From positions 106,837 to 170,836 of the forward strand of contig JAEVLN010000048.1 in assembly GCA_018350325.1 (NCBI GenBank): a stretch of 64,000 nt of DNA, given 5' to 3'. The notes beneath the pieces were generated by a model. It was not told where the DNA came from, ran no database searches, and worked only from the letters and a program-made list of their open reading frames with translations. Below, piece by piece: positions 1 to 11,641 of this stretch; the stretch's first letter is position 1; every line of letters begins with the position of its first letter. Origin of the DNA: Globodera rostochiensis. Taxonomy: Eukaryota; Nematoda; Chromadorea; Rhabditida; Heteroderidae. The position numbers were made by a program, and so were the translations under genes.

Positions 1-328
1 GTCTATTCCAACTTAATTCCGCACAAATTGCGCCAAGAGTTTCTGTGAATTCGCTGGGTCGAATACGAGCGATCGGCAGCCATCGATCCCTGGAGGGTTT
101 GCAGTCAACAAATATTAACGATCGATTAGAGGGAGAACACTGACTGAATGGCATTGCCGTAGGCAACCAATTCATGTCGCGTTAGTCGCAGCCGTCCAAT
201 GCATCGCTGAACTCGGGCACCTTCAGTAAGTTCAAAGAGAGAAAGTTGGAGAGAATGGAAGATTGAAGAGCGAGGCAATTCCATGCTGAACTCTTCACTG
301 ATGACGCAACTAGAGAGAGATGGGTAAA

Positions 329-1876
329 TCAGTAAACGGAGGAGACCCTTTTATAGTCCAGTTTCGTCACACCGTCTTTGCAAGTAATGCTGTAAATCAC
401 AAACCAGTTCCCGTTGAGAAGAACGGGGCACGACCGGAATACTTCCCTTCTGTCCATCCGAATGGCCACAACCAACTGCACATCTTTTTCCTGAGATGAC
501 GGTGATGACGTTGGCACATTTCTTAGCTGAATGCCACCGATCCGAATGGAATAGGCAACATTTGAAGCAACCAATGGCGAAGTCGCATTAGTAATTGGGG
601 ATGAGGTGGATGGAGATGAAGAACAGCCGCCGGATGGGTGGTGAAGAAAAGGGGCGAAGGAAAATGACACGGAAGTTTTGGGATCGGGATCGATCGGAGG
701 AAGTGGAGGTGGCCGATCTCGTCGACGGTAAGGTCGAGCTGCTCTCTTAGCGTTTCTTGACAGTTGAGACTGTTTATTCATATCAGCAACAGGGGATGTT
801 CCCAGTCCTTCCTCCTCCTCCTCCTCCTCCCCGCGGATGGATTTTTTTGCTCCTTCGTCCGTCTTCAATCCCATTCCAATTGGTGCTGCTTCATCCACAG
901 CCCCCCTCTCCTCAACAGCATCCTGACAAACTCTGAGAGCGCAATGTTCTGAATGGCAAGTAAATGCTTCGAAGCTTCTTAGGCCATACCGGTCGGAGTA
1001 TGTGGCCAACCGGACATAACATGGCAAGTCCCGTCCTTCCGCGCAAATGACAATGCACAAACGGCCTCTTTTTCCTCTTCAGGTTGTTCACCCGCTGTTC
1101 TTCCAAAATCTCCAATTTTAGCCCTTTTCCGATGCTTTTCCTCCTCCCCCTCCCTGTCCTCCACCATTTCGAACAATCCCTCGAAGTTGAACACACATTC
1201 CTCCCTCACATTTGCGTAATCATTACTGTCATCATTTTCGTTTTCTGTTGCTGGTGATTGTGGTGTTGGATGATGCTGGTCGTTACCGGCCTTCTTGGTG
1301 AGTTCGCGCTTCGCAATGGAAGGAGAAGGAGGGATTGACGCAGTAGAGCTCTGAGAGGTTTTTGTAAGCATCATTCAGAAACATTATGGGCAATTACCCT
1401 AAGGAAGGATTGGCATTTAGACATCAGCATGGCACTTTTCGGAACTGTCCTTGCATCAGAACATTGTGGCGCAGGTCGCCATTTGGGTGATGATGACACT
1501 GGAGAGGAAGGGGAAGTAGAAGTGACGGAAGGAAGATCGAGGAAGTCAGGCTGGCAAGACGAAGAAGATGATGGCACTGCTTTGTGTGGAAGTGATCCCG
1601 GACCAGAGCGATGATCAACGACAATAGTCGAATGTGAACTGCTCGGACTCCTGGCACTAGTTGAGATACATTCCTTCAATATTAAACTTCATGCAAAAGC
1701 CAAAGGGTGAAACCGACTTTGCACACTGGAGACAGATCGCGAATGTCCCCCCTTCCAATCATTCTCTCATTCTGTAACTGTGCTACTTTTGCCGATGTTT
1801 TTTTAATCGCCTCAACCACTACTGACGACTGCTGGCGTTGGGGATAGAGTGGCAAAGTTGAGAATGAGGAGTGCAA
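329..1876 (-). CDS. Unassigned multi-exon protein, Ser/Pro-rich with acidic segment
   Basis: I do not recognise this gene. Reading on the minus strand, an exon at about 1718-1831 (open to 1876) joins through a 44-nt GT-AG intron (1674-1717) to an exon at 1398-1673. A 47-nt intron (1351-1397) then leads to an exon starting at 1350. All three keep one frame, which is strong evidence that they are coding. The middle exon is Ser/Pro-rich low complexity; the next has a Lys/Glu-rich stretch around 1100-1200. Near 1060 the frame must change to reach the last exon (to stop at 329), which holds a Cys-containing segment (SFEAFTCHSEHCALRVCQD), an acidic run and a PPPLPP motif. That change implies another short intron or a sequence error. 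The Cys segment is faintly reminiscent of a PTB/PID fold, but I would not name it on that basis. The 5' end and start codon are unknown. Confidence 0.55.
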
Positions 1877-2508
1877 CGAACAGGCAGCTGTTTTTCATCC
1901 CAATGGGGCATTGCGATTATACTTAACACTTATCCTCCATCTCTCAAAAGATTCTCCATAATCGCCATAAATGTAATGAAGACCCTAATGATTGGGAGAG
2001 GGAATTGGGCGAGGTTGAGAGAGGGGGGTGGGGGAGCGGGGGGGGGAATTGGGAGGGCGGGGAGGGGGAGAGGGAGGGGATCCAAAACACTTGAAAAAGT
2101 GAACGAGTCGGGGCTGAACTTGGCCTGAACGAGTTGGGTTTTTACCGTTCAAAATTGATGGCAACAAAAGTCTTGAGACAGATCGCCAAAACTTTCAAAA
2201 GGCGAAAATTTTCTCCAAAAATTTTTTTGTGGCCAAATTTTTGCTTTTCTAAGAGAATTTTTATCAGCTTTTTATTTAAAAAAATAGAGGGGAAGGGGGG
2301 GGGGGGTGGGGATTGGCGTGCACCAAACTAAATTTGGCTTCGAATGTGATAAAACCAGTGTTGCCATTTGTACTTATTTATCAGAAATGTACTGATTTCA
2401 GCTCGGCGTACTTTTCTCGGCGGTGCCTATCGGCACCGCCGACCCACCCCCCTCCAGAAGCCGAATTCTCAAGGAAAGGAGGCTGTTTTCCACGGCTGGT
2501 ATAATTAC

Positions 2509-2556
2509 TAGGGATGTTCGAGACTTGAAATTTATTGAGACTCTCGAGCATCCCTA
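2509..2556. mobile_element. 48-bp hAT-like micro-MITE
   Basis: The ends TAGGGATG and CATCCCTA are inverted repeats flanked by a perfect 8-bp duplication ATAATTAC (2501-2508 and 2557-2564). An 8-bp duplication with TA-start termini fits the hAT superfamily. The element is little more than its own termini, with GAG-rich subterminal repeats, so it is either a deletion derivative or a minimal mobile unit. Confidence 0.8.
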
Positions 2557-2845
2557 ATAATTACACAGATTTGAGAACCCTTTAACAGCATAAAACTTGG
2601 ACAAAAGCTTGTTTTGCCCCATTATTTAGGCAACCCTGGTCGGGGTGGGATCACTCAACTTTGAACAATTTATTCATTTAAATATTCAGCGAATTTGTAT
2701 GATCAAAAAATGAAATGAAAACTTGTGAATCGTCATCTAAAATATTTTTTAAAAAAATGGGAAATTTAAAAAAAAATTTGGAATTGTTTACACCACCGTA
2801 AATGTTCAGAGCAAGCGCAAGCCAGAAAAAATCATTAACAATCTC

Positions 2846-2903
2846 GGGGACTTGAACCCACATCAAAAGTTGAAGTGACACACCACTCACCACTACACCA
2901 ATA
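2846..2903 (-). repeat. tRNA-like A-box/B-box module
   Basis: On the minus strand the sequence reads TGGTGTAGTGGTGAGTGG (A-box-like), followed about 30 nt later by GGGTTCAAGTCCC (B-box-like). No acceptor stem pairs around it, so it is a tRNA-derived or Pol III promoter-like module within a repeat, not a tRNA gene. Confidence 0.55.
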
Positions 2904-2964
2904 ACAAACTGTTCAATGCATCAAAAATTTTTTGCTTCAGCGAATTTACTTCAACATAAAATTC

Positions 2965-3865
2965 ATCAAGACCATTTTTTTAACAATTCCATCAAAATCT
3001 TCAAAAAATGGTTGCAAATCCCTTAACAAATTAAGTCAAAAATTCAAAATTTTCTCGGCGGCGCCTATCGGCACCGCCGACCCCCCCCCCGCCCCTCCCC
3101 CCTGATGTAAAGCAGAATTCTCAAAAAATTTTGAATTAGGGCTGCTCCCCATTCTCAAAATTGGGTCGCCCCCGACTCTCGACATGACCAACCCCGACCT
3201 CCCCGATTTTCCTGCCCCCAAGGGGTCGGGATCAAACCTATTTTGAACCTAACTTAAAATATTTTCGTAAAAGTCTCGGATTTTTGGGAGCAAATTCTCG
3301 AGTCTCGGGGTCAACTCTTGGTAAGGTTAGGTCTCGAGCATCACTAGCAAGTGATGAGCACTCTGTTCAATGAATCATCGATTAAAATTTCAGTCTGAAT
3401 TTCACTCGGAAAATTTTTAATTTGGAACAGTCTAAGAACAGTTTACTCTGTTCTGTTCCTGTTCTGTTCTCGAGGTCGGAACAGAACAGGAACAGAACAG
3501 ACAGGCTGTTCTAAGATTTTAGAACAGAACAGGAACAGGAACAGGTTCAAAATTGTTGGAACAGGAAAACACTGGTAAGCACTTATTTTTTGTTTTCCCC
3601 TCTATCAAATAGGCATCCTCTCATTAATAATATTTTTAAAATAAATATTCTAATATTTTTTAACTAAAAATGCGCGCAAAAAAAGAATAGATACAAGAAT
3701 TTTTGAAATAAATTCATCACGTCTTTCTGAATTTTTGCTTAAATTTCCTTAACAAAGATTGCCAATTTTTGTAAAAATTTCTCCGGCGGCGCCTGTCGGC
3801 ACCGCCGGACAATCCTCAACTCTTACTTAAACCAGTTTTTTCTCTGAAATTCCGAAGCAAAATTC
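2965..3865 (+). repeat. Partial copy of the element/flank at 47539-48456
   Basis: This stretch is nearly identical to 47539-48456, differing mainly by a short indel in the GTTCTGTTCCT array. It contains the right half of a GGAACAG-type hAT-like element ending in GGAAAACACTG at about 3574, plus about 290 bp of the same downstream flank (GTAAGCAC onward). The shared flank shows that this copy arose by segmental duplication after the insertion, not by transposition. Similarity continues at lower identity beyond 3865. Confidence 0.85.
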
Positions 3866-4069
3866 GAACTTCTTTAACAAATTGAGTCAAAATTTCAGAA
3901 ATTTTTCTCGGCGGCGCTTATCGGCACTGCCGACCCCCACCCTCCTTAAAAGTAAAGCAGGATCTCAAAAAAATGATATGATAAAATTAAAGTTAAAGAC
4001 AATAAGATATTTTTGAATAACAAAAAAATTTTTTGTTTTTAAATTGAAAATTACAAAAAAAAAAATTCT

Positions 4070-4238
4070 CCCTTGAAAAGTCCCGGTCCCGGTTGAAAAT
4101 CTTGGTCCCGGTCCCGGTTTTTCTGGTCCCGGGAAGTCCCGGTCCCGGTTTTCCCCAAAAGTCCCGGTCCCGGTTGAAAATCTTGGTCCCGGTCCCGGTT
4201 TTTCCCAAAAGTCCCGGTCCCGTCCTACCCTAGTAAAA
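4070..4238. repeat. GGTCCCGG terminal array of a hAT-like element
   Basis: A run of repeated GTCCCGGT units ends in CCCGTCCTACCCTA. The same array and end occur at 32772-33004 (complete element) and 48712-48797. Only one end is recognised here, so it is a truncated or solo terminus. Confidence 0.6.
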
Positions 4239-4675
4239 ACCCAACTCGTTCAGGCCAAGTTCAGCCCCGACTCGTTCACTTTTTCAAGTGTTTTGGAAAA
4301 TATCGGTCATAGCGGCCAGAGCCCAAATCAAACAAAATATATATCAATCGACTCCTCTCGGGCTGCAATGCAAGAATCCGAAAAAAATTTTGTTGGGCAA
4401 CCATTCCCTGAAGAGTTACAGGCCTGGGACTGAGTCTGGGGACTCAGTTGTCCACTGATTAAAAAATAGGAAAAATCACTCATATTGGCTTTTAAAATTA
4501 CGAATTTGTTGATAGAAAATCAAAATTGGCAATTTAAATCCGATTTAAACCGGTTTAAAATTTTGAAAATTAAGGAAAAAACAACTTTTAAGTAAACCAA
4601 AGCCCGATAAGGGGAAAAGTTAGACAGTAAGGTGGAAAATAGCAGCCAAAGTACCGCACACTCGACTACGGCGGC

Positions 4676-4823
4676 CAGTAGGTGGGGCGAGACTCCGGAA
4701 GAAGTCCGCGCGTGACCCGGCTGGGGGTCTTGCGCGCGCTCACTCCGCGGGTCCCCGCGCGCTCGCCCCCCAGTGGCGCTCGTCAGACTTCTTCCTCCGC
4801 CCTCCGTCTCGCCCCACTACTTG
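4676..4823. repeat. GC-rich foldback repeat
   Basis: The left arm TGGGGCGAGACTCCGGAAGA is matched by its reverse complement ending GTCTCGCCCCACTA. The centre is CG-dense (GCGCGC runs), unlike the AT-rich flanks. It is probably a short inverted-repeat element; no convincing target duplication was found. Confidence 0.5.
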
Positions 4824-5725
4824 CTCCGTCATCGCACTCTGAGCAAAGTGTTTCAATCCGATGCAATAAGTTTTGAAGGTGGAGGGATATGTCAACGATC
4901 GGTCGGGGGGGGGGGAGATTGAGGAAGGAGGATTTGATGAGGGAGGAGAATATTGGGGGATTGGGCATTTGTCTGTCTGGAAGGATGGAGTGAGTACATT
5001 TCCCCACCGCCTCCCGATTTACCTCCCCTCCCGTTCATTCTCGCCCATCTCCAAGGTCACCCCCCTTCCTTTTGCGCCCCATTCAGCAGGCGGCCGCGAA
5101 CTGAACAATTTGGGTACACATTGGATGATGGGACGGCAGACAACAAACACAGCAAAATCTAAGGGAGAGGGAGGGGGGAGGGGGGGGGGAGGGGAGGGGG
5201 GGGGAATCGGATAGGGTAAATCGATAAACGCCGGGGGTGTGGAATTGGATGAATCCCAATGGAAGGGCGAAGGTTGTGGTGGTGCTAAAGTTCACAACAA
5301 ATTAATAATCAAACAATGGAATTAAAAAAAAATGCCACTACAGTGTAAAAATTAAATCGCCTAAAAGAGAAAAATTTGTGAATTAGTAGAAGGATGACGG
5401 TTTGAGATGATGAAAGGCAAAGGAATTCCGCGAGCGATTGATTTGGGAGTTGGGAGAATGAATGACTGTTTAAGTCGAAAGAAAGTTCGTTCGCACTCGG
5501 TGAAAGGGTGAAAGAGGTGGAGGATTGAGTGGAGGGGGGAAGGGACGGACCCCGACTCGTTCCCGGCCAACTCGTTCACCCCCAACTTCGTTCCCGGCCA
5601 TTGGGAGGGTGTGAGAGGGGGGGGGGGGGATTGAGTGATTTGGGAGGGTGTGAGAGGGGGGGGGGATTGAGTGATTTGGGAGGGTGGCGTGGAAAGGGGC
5701 GCATAAATTTTTATTGTCTTTTGAG

Positions 5726-6728
5726 TAGTGTTCGGCACGGTAAAATTTACCGCGGTAAAAACCGGTAAAAATCGGTAAAATCACGGTAAATTTACCGATT
5801 TACCGTTACCGGTCCAAGTCATTTACCGCGGTAAATTACCGGTTTTCCGGTAAAAAATTTTAAACTAATATTGATACTTATTTTGAATTTGGCATTCAAT
5901 TCAAAGAAATTTTGGGTCAAGTCTGACTCAAACATAGTCCAAAATTGCAATTTTTTGCCCATTTTTAAAAAAAATCTTTAAAATTCCAACCCCCCCCCCC
6001 TGGTTCAGGAGAGATACATTTAGAAATTGCAGAAAAAACTCTTGAAAAAAATGGGCTAGGACACTGTCTCGGGGTAGACCACAAAAAATGTTTGTCATTA
6101 TTTAGGCCTCCGTCCTTATTTTTCGGATTTTATGAAGATTTTCATAATATTTTGATGCAATATTCAAAATGAGAAAATTTCGAAGCGAATTGGGCCAATT
6201 TTTATTACAAATTGGGAGTCAAAATTCCAAAAATTTTCTCGCCGACCCTCCCCGCCCCCATCTTTCCCAAAAATTTTTGAAAAATCACGCGCAAAAAAAA
6301 AGATATAAAGAAAATAAAACGTTTTTATTTTGATAAAATGTAAATTTTGAGTGTACTTGAAATTCGTTGCCTGTTATGTACTTGGAAATCAAGGCGTTTG
6401 TAATTGGGAATTGTTTTTACCCGATGGAAGCCCTGAATAATACCCAAAAAAACACCCTTCAAAATCCAACTTTTTGTGCAAGTTATTGGGAAAGATTTGT
6501 TGTGAGTTTGTAAAACTAGAAAGGACTTTAATTTCAATTTTTGAAAATTTACCGATTTACCGAGATTTACCGGCATTTTTTGGTCGGTAAAAACCGGTAA
6601 CGGTAAAAACCGGTAAATTTACCGATTTACCGTTACCGGTCGTTTTGGGCTACGAACGGTAAAAACCGGTAACGGTAATTACCGGTTTACCGTTACCGTT
6701 ACCGGAAAATGCCATTTGCCGAACACTA
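5726..6728. mobile_element. hAT-like MITE with TTTACCGGT terminal arrays
   Basis: The ends TAGTGTTCGGCA and TGCCGAACACTA are perfect 12-bp terminal inverted repeats flanked by an identical 8-bp duplication CTTTTGAG (5718-5725 and 6729-6736), diagnostic of hAT-type integration. About 150 bp at each end consists of repeated CGGTAAA/TTTACCG units in varied phase. The centre is AT-rich and has no transposase-like frame, so the element is non-autonomous. Confidence 0.92.
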
Positions 6729-7697
6729 CTTTTGAGATGCCGTCAAAGACGACCATTTAGAGCGTGATACGAAGGAATACTAATAGAAGGGAGTTCGAGA
6801 GCAGCAGAAGAAAGGCGGGGGGGGGGGGGGGGGGGGGGAATTGGCGGAAGGATGGAAAGTGGTGGACGACATTCGCATCCGGAAGTGTACCCCCTAACAT
6901 TCACATCCGCCGGTAGTGCGCCCCCCCCCCCCCCCTCCGTTCTCCGTTTTTACCAGTTTTGTTGAAACCGGAAGTGCGTTCGAGGAGGGTACAATTCAAT
7001 GAGATAATGTTCCTTTCTTTTTCCTTTGAAGATGAGCCCCTTTTTTTGTTTTTGGTTGAATTCATAAAAGACCGTTCGTTTATTGAGTGAATGGGAGGGA
7101 AGGAACGGGCGAATGAATGTGGTGAAGGAGAGAGACAGTTTGGCGCGGTGCATAACCACCACTACGAGTTGGGGTTGGGCGGTTGAGTGGGGGGGGGGGG
7201 GGGAGGGGAGGCATTGCCGTCGCCGCAGTTCAACCCGCGAGGGGGGGGGCGACTTCCGGTGAGATGGGTGGCGGAGGGGCCATCGCAAATGATTATATGT
7301 GCACTCCATTCTTCTCTTCTCACTCGAAAAGTCATTCATTTGTTTTTGTTATCACAAGAAATAAAAACTCGATCTGCGGTTAGGGAGAGACTGACACTGA
7401 ACGGACTAATTTGCAGAAACAATGAATGGGAGGGGCGAGGGGGGGGGGACACATAACGGGCTTTTTCGAACCCCCTCGTAAAGTTATTTCTTTTATCAGC
7501 ATGGATCACAAACAAAAAGTTTGAATCATTAAGAAATTAATTTACACAAAAGACTCATTTTGATTTTGGAAAAATCATTGACCTTTCAAAAACCACAGAA
7601 TGAGGAAAAATCCGCAGATATCCATGCCCCAGCTGGTCCACTCATTTTAAGATAATTCCCGTAACAATTCAAATAAATACAGAAATTTATGCCAATC

Positions 7698-10600
7698 TCA
7701 TGAAAATCTAAGCAATTTGACAGAATTGTCCAATTCCGAACGCCCTTTCCGTCCGTTTGCTCCCTTTGTGCATTCGCATCTTGCCACCTCTGCTCCATTT
7801 CCTCGGACTACGTCACTTCCCTGAGCACTTTGATCGGTCGTTGGTGACGTCCATTCATTTTCGGGGAATAATTCAGGCAGTAAGTCGGGAAACACTCGTT
7901 GACCGGTCGAGAGGGCGATCAATTGGAGAGAGGGATGCAAACTGCAATATGCAATAACACATGAAATCAGGACAACAAAACTTTGGATTCCATTGAAACG
8001 CGTGCGTTTGTGTGTATATCAGAGATCACAATCGGGCCAAAGAACGTCGCATGTGGGGGCGAGGGAGAGAAGGTGGGGGAGGGGAGGAGAGGGGAGGCGA
8101 GAGGCGAGAAGGTGAGGCAGGGGGAGAGGAGGAGAGGGGAGGCGAAAAGGTGAGGCAGGGGGAGAGGGGAGGCGAGAAGGTGAGGCAGGGGGAGAGGGGG
8201 GGCGAGAAGGTGAGGCAGGGGGAGAGGAGGAGAGGGGAGGCGAGAAGGTGAGGCAGGGGGAGAGGGGAGGCGAGAAGGTGAGGCAGGGGGAGAGGAGGAG
8301 AGGGGAGGCGAGAAGGTGAGGCAGGGGGAGAGGGGAGGCGAGAAGGTGAGGCAGGGGGAGAGGGGAGGCGAGAAGGTGAGGCAGGGGGAGAGGGGAGGCG
8401 AGAAGGTGAGGCAGGGGGAGAGGGGGGGCGAGAAGGTGAGGCAGGGGGAGAGGAGGAGAGGGGAGGCGAGAAGGTGAGGCAGGGGGAGAGGGGAGGCGAG
8501 AAGGTGAGGCAGGGGGAGAGGAGGAGAGGGGAGGCGAGAAGGTGAGGCAGGGGGAGAGGGGAGGCGAGAAGGTGAGGCAGGGGGAGAGGGGAGGCGAGAA
8601 GGTGAGGCAGGGGGAGAGGGGGGGGCGAGAAGGTGAGGCAGGGGGAGAGGGGAGGCGAGAAGGTGAGGCAGGGGGAGAGGAGGAGAGGGGAGGCGAGAAG
8701 GTGAGGCAGGGGGAGAGGAGGAGAGGGGAGGCGAGAAGGTGAGGCAGGGGGAGAGGAGAGGCGAGAAGGTGAGGCAGGGGGAGAGGGGAGGCGAGAAGGT
8801 GAGTCAGGGGGAGAGGGGGGGCGAGAAGGTGAGGCAGGGGGAGAGGGGAGGCGAGAAGGTGAGTCAGGGGGAGAGGGGGGGCGAGAAGGTGAGGCAGGGG
8901 GAGAGGGGAGGCGAGAAGGTGAGGCAGGGGGAGAGGAGGAGAGGGGAGGCGAGAAGGTGAGGCAGGGGGAGAGGAGGAGAGGGGAGGCGAGAAGGTGAGG
9001 CAGGGGGAGAGGGGGGCGAGAAGGTGAGGCAGGGGGAGAGGGGAGGCGAGAAGGTGAGGCAGGGGGAGAGGGGGGCGAGAAGGTGAGGCAGGGGGAGAGG
9101 GGAGGCGAGAAGGTGAGGCAGGGGGAGAGGGGAGGCGAGAAGGTGAGGCAGGGGGAGAGGGGAGGCGAGAAGGTGGGGCAGGGGGGGGCGAGGGATGTGC
9201 GTCAAGGGCGTTCCAGGGGGGGGGGGGGCTTACAGCAACCCCGAAATTTTTTGAGAGAAAAAAGCCAAAGTGAAGCGCGCGAGTTCATCAGTCAATGCCT
9301 AACAACCCGGGCCCTTCACTTCCATCTTATTTTCCGACCTCAGTCCGACAACCGCACTTTCGCTGCATTTGACGCTGTGTGTCGGCCCAGTGTCCTTTCC
9401 GCCCTCTTCACCGCTTTTTTTGAGGTCGAAAATGAGCAATTCGCCCGCGCTATTTCCACTGTAGAGATAACGGTCGAATGGGTCCACTTGGAAGTAAAAG
9501 CGCTGGTTCGTATCAGCTGCCCTCTGGTAGTTGGCCAACAATTGTCCCGGCATCCGCAAATCAAAGCATTGGATGGTCGGGTAATAAAAATCCAGAAAGT
9601 AACTAAAATAAAGATAGTCGAAAAAACCTTTCTGAGACCGGCAAAAAGTAAGTTTCCATCCGAAGAATATTGCAAATGTGTGATTGCCGGCCCGTCAGAA
9701 GAGCCGTTTATTAAGCAATCGCAAGAATTCGTAAGAGTGGAGTAGAGACCCACTTAAAAAGAGAAATTTCTGAGTTAATATTCTTCTTTTGGACATTTTA
9801 CAGAAGGAATTTACCCGAGCCATTAAATGTGGCGACTGCAAATATTCCGTCAAAACGCGGACACATAGAAATGGCGGAGACAATTCCTTTCTGTCCACCG
9901 AATTTTCCTTTGGCTATGAAAGCGTATAATTTTGCTTTCTGACGTGCCCACCAAAAGTTTTAATTTCCTCCGTCTGTCTGCCGCCACGTTCGCATTCGAA
10001 AATTCGTAATCGATTGCAATAGCCCCCGAAAAGTCGTTTTCCATCCAATGAAAAACACAGCGAATAAGCATTTTCTAATTCGTCCTTAAGTGGTTATTGT
10101 CGAAGTCCTTCTTTTTATTATTTTCCTTTTTCCCCCCTTTTGGTGACCAAATAGCTAAGACCTAAAAGATTTAGGTAAAATTGCAGTATATGGGGTACCT
10201 CGCCAAATTGGACGAATTATATTCAATTACTCTACGCTGAGCCTAACGCACGAATCCACAAAAAATTTTTTGGCGGACACATTAAAGCAAGTTATGAGAC
10301 CGGGACTGAAGTGTCCTTTTCAGTGGGGACTTAGCCACTGATTAAAAATGATAAATCACTTATATTGGGCTTAAACAAATATGTATGAAGTAATATTTCG
10401 CTACTTTTTTAGTCAATAGAAAATAAATTAAGAATTTTAAGCGGTTTTTTAATCGGTTGAATTTTTAAATTAAGGAAAAAGCGACTTGAGTAACAAAAGC
10501 TTCCGACTAAAAATTTTTGTGGATTCGTGCGTTAGGCTCAGCGTGGAGTAATTGAATATAATTCGTCCAATTTGGAAGAGGTACCAATATACTGCAATTT

Positions 10601-11310
10601 TTCCAGATTTATTTGAAAGACAAGATAACCATGTCATTGATGCCTCTGTACGATGTCAATAGTTCGCCATTGACATCCCAACAATGTATCGGTTGACTTC
10701 GACTCGTCGTTACAAAATGATTTTGCATAGAAAAGGGTGCCCATTGCACGTCATAAACCAACCCACCGAGGGACACTTTTTGTTGCAAAGTCAGCTTAAA
10801 ACGATTATTACGTTTCTATGAAAATAAATCAATTGAAAATACGGTAAAATCGGAGAAAGAAAAAACCCTCGAAATTCGATCCACCGAATCAGTTACAAGC
10901 CACTTCCCATTTGAAGACCTTAAATGATCGCTTAAAATTATATAGAATATTAAGCTTCATCCAAATTTTGTCAATTTTAATAATATAAAGGAAAAACTTC
11001 GGTTGACCAATATTTCCAAACATCTCAAAACAACTTCATAGATTTTAATTTAGAGAAACCATTTGCAAGATCGCACGTAATTGTTTTCTCCAATAAATCT
11101 GCGAATGTGTGGACCAAAGTCGGGAGTTGTTCCCTCCACAAAACAATCAGAAACGATCTGAATGGGCGTCATCTTATCATAAAACGCAACATCCGTAGGC
11201 AGTTCTTTGTTTTCTCGTTTCTGACCAACAGCTAAGGGAATCGTATCTTCGTTCAAAGGAGTCACGATTTGTTTTTTAGAAGTAGTTGCATCGGACGCGA
11301 CCTAATTCGT
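7698..11310 (-). CDS. WRAP53: WRAP53/TCAB1 homologue (telomerase Cajal body protein, WD40)
   Basis: In animals TCAB1 is a WD40 scaffold that binds CAB-box small Cajal-body RNAs and delivers telomerase RNA to Cajal bodies. Exons on the minus strand: 11060-11301, 10867-10918, 10630-10815, 9952-10084, 9815-9913, 9752 to about 9626, about 9605-9307, and a last exon from about 7938. Joined peptides follow the family closely: RSCKW-SSNGKWLVTDSVDR, SQPIHCWDVNGEL, DELENAYSLCFSLDGKRLF, ITHLQYSSDGNLLFAGLRK, DLRMPGQLLANYQ, TNQRFYF, then HPSLQLIALSTGQRVFP near the C-terminus. Phases match across exons one to six. The junction after GLRK is one base out of frame with any canonical splice, and the 9307-to-7938 junction also misses by phase, so an indel or missed small exon is likely. 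A 5' exon probably lies at about 11350-11580 (an ATG at about 11572), but its splice is unresolved. Confidence 0.85.
8060..9190 (+). repeat. 30/36-bp G-rich minisatellite in a WRAP53 intron
   Basis: About 35 tandem units built on GGCGAGAAGGTGAGGCAGGG with a following GGAGAGGGGA. Some units carry an extra GAGGAGA (36 bp) and some have GGGGGG or GTGAGTCAG variants. The strand is strongly purine-biased (G+A). The array lies between the exon ending at 9307 and the exon starting at about 7938. Long Arg/Glu/Gly-rich open frames across it are artefacts of the period. Confidence 0.95.
10177..10601. mobile_element. Foldback element in a WRAP53 intron
   Basis: The left arm (AAATTGCAGTATAT then GTACCTCGCCAAATTGGACG) is the reverse complement of the right arm ending ATATACTGCAATTTT, with arms of roughly 100 bp. 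It sits wholly within the intron 10085-10629. Related ends occur near 11597, 50125 and 4330, so it belongs to a dispersed family. No clear target duplication was seen. Confidence 0.75.
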
Positions 11311-11641
11311 TTAATGTTACCTCAAATCTTCAATTATTGTAAATCAAAACCAAACATACTCTTTTAATCCCTGGTCGCTCATTTTGTAATCTCGATGCGC
11401 CGGCATCGGCGGATGTGCTATCTCCTCTAATCTGTTCATGTTTTAGTTCAAGCAAATAAAATATAACGAGCCTGTTGCAACAAAAAGCCCATTCCCTGCC
11501 TCATGAACTTGCGATGTCTGTTGGCAGAGAGATTATCAACAATAGAAGTTTTCTCATCACCAGCACTCATTTCGGCTGGTGGTAAAATTCTAGAATATGT
11601 GTACCCTACTAAATTGGACAAATTATATACTGTTCGACTCA

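Larger units (their letters stand above)
2081..4297. mobile_element. Large foldback element with 65-bp inverted arms
   Basis: The arm at 2081-2145 is the near-perfect reverse complement of 4233-4297; both carry the motif AACGAGTCGGGGCTGAAC on opposite strands. Inside lie a 48-bp micro-element, a tRNA-like module (minus, about 2846-2903), a copy of a dispersed repeat (2965-3865) and the end of a GGTCCCGG-type element. No clear target-site duplication was found outside the arms, so the superfamily is unassigned. A related fragment occurs near 5551-5600. Confidence 0.7.
1880..7600. other. Gene-poor, repeat-dominated stretch
   Basis: No coding exon could be supported here. The interval contains the inverted-repeat elements listed separately, G-rich runs (for example 2026-2080, 5165-5210, 6817-6839) and diverged repeats carrying GGCGGTGCC/GGCACCGCC hairpins. 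Open frames in this stretch are low complexity or repeat-derived. Confidence 0.6.

Noticed and set aside
8012..9205. Arg/Glu/Gly-rich and Pro/Ser/Leu-rich frames
   Set aside because: Translations of the 30/36-bp minisatellite within the WRAP53 intron.
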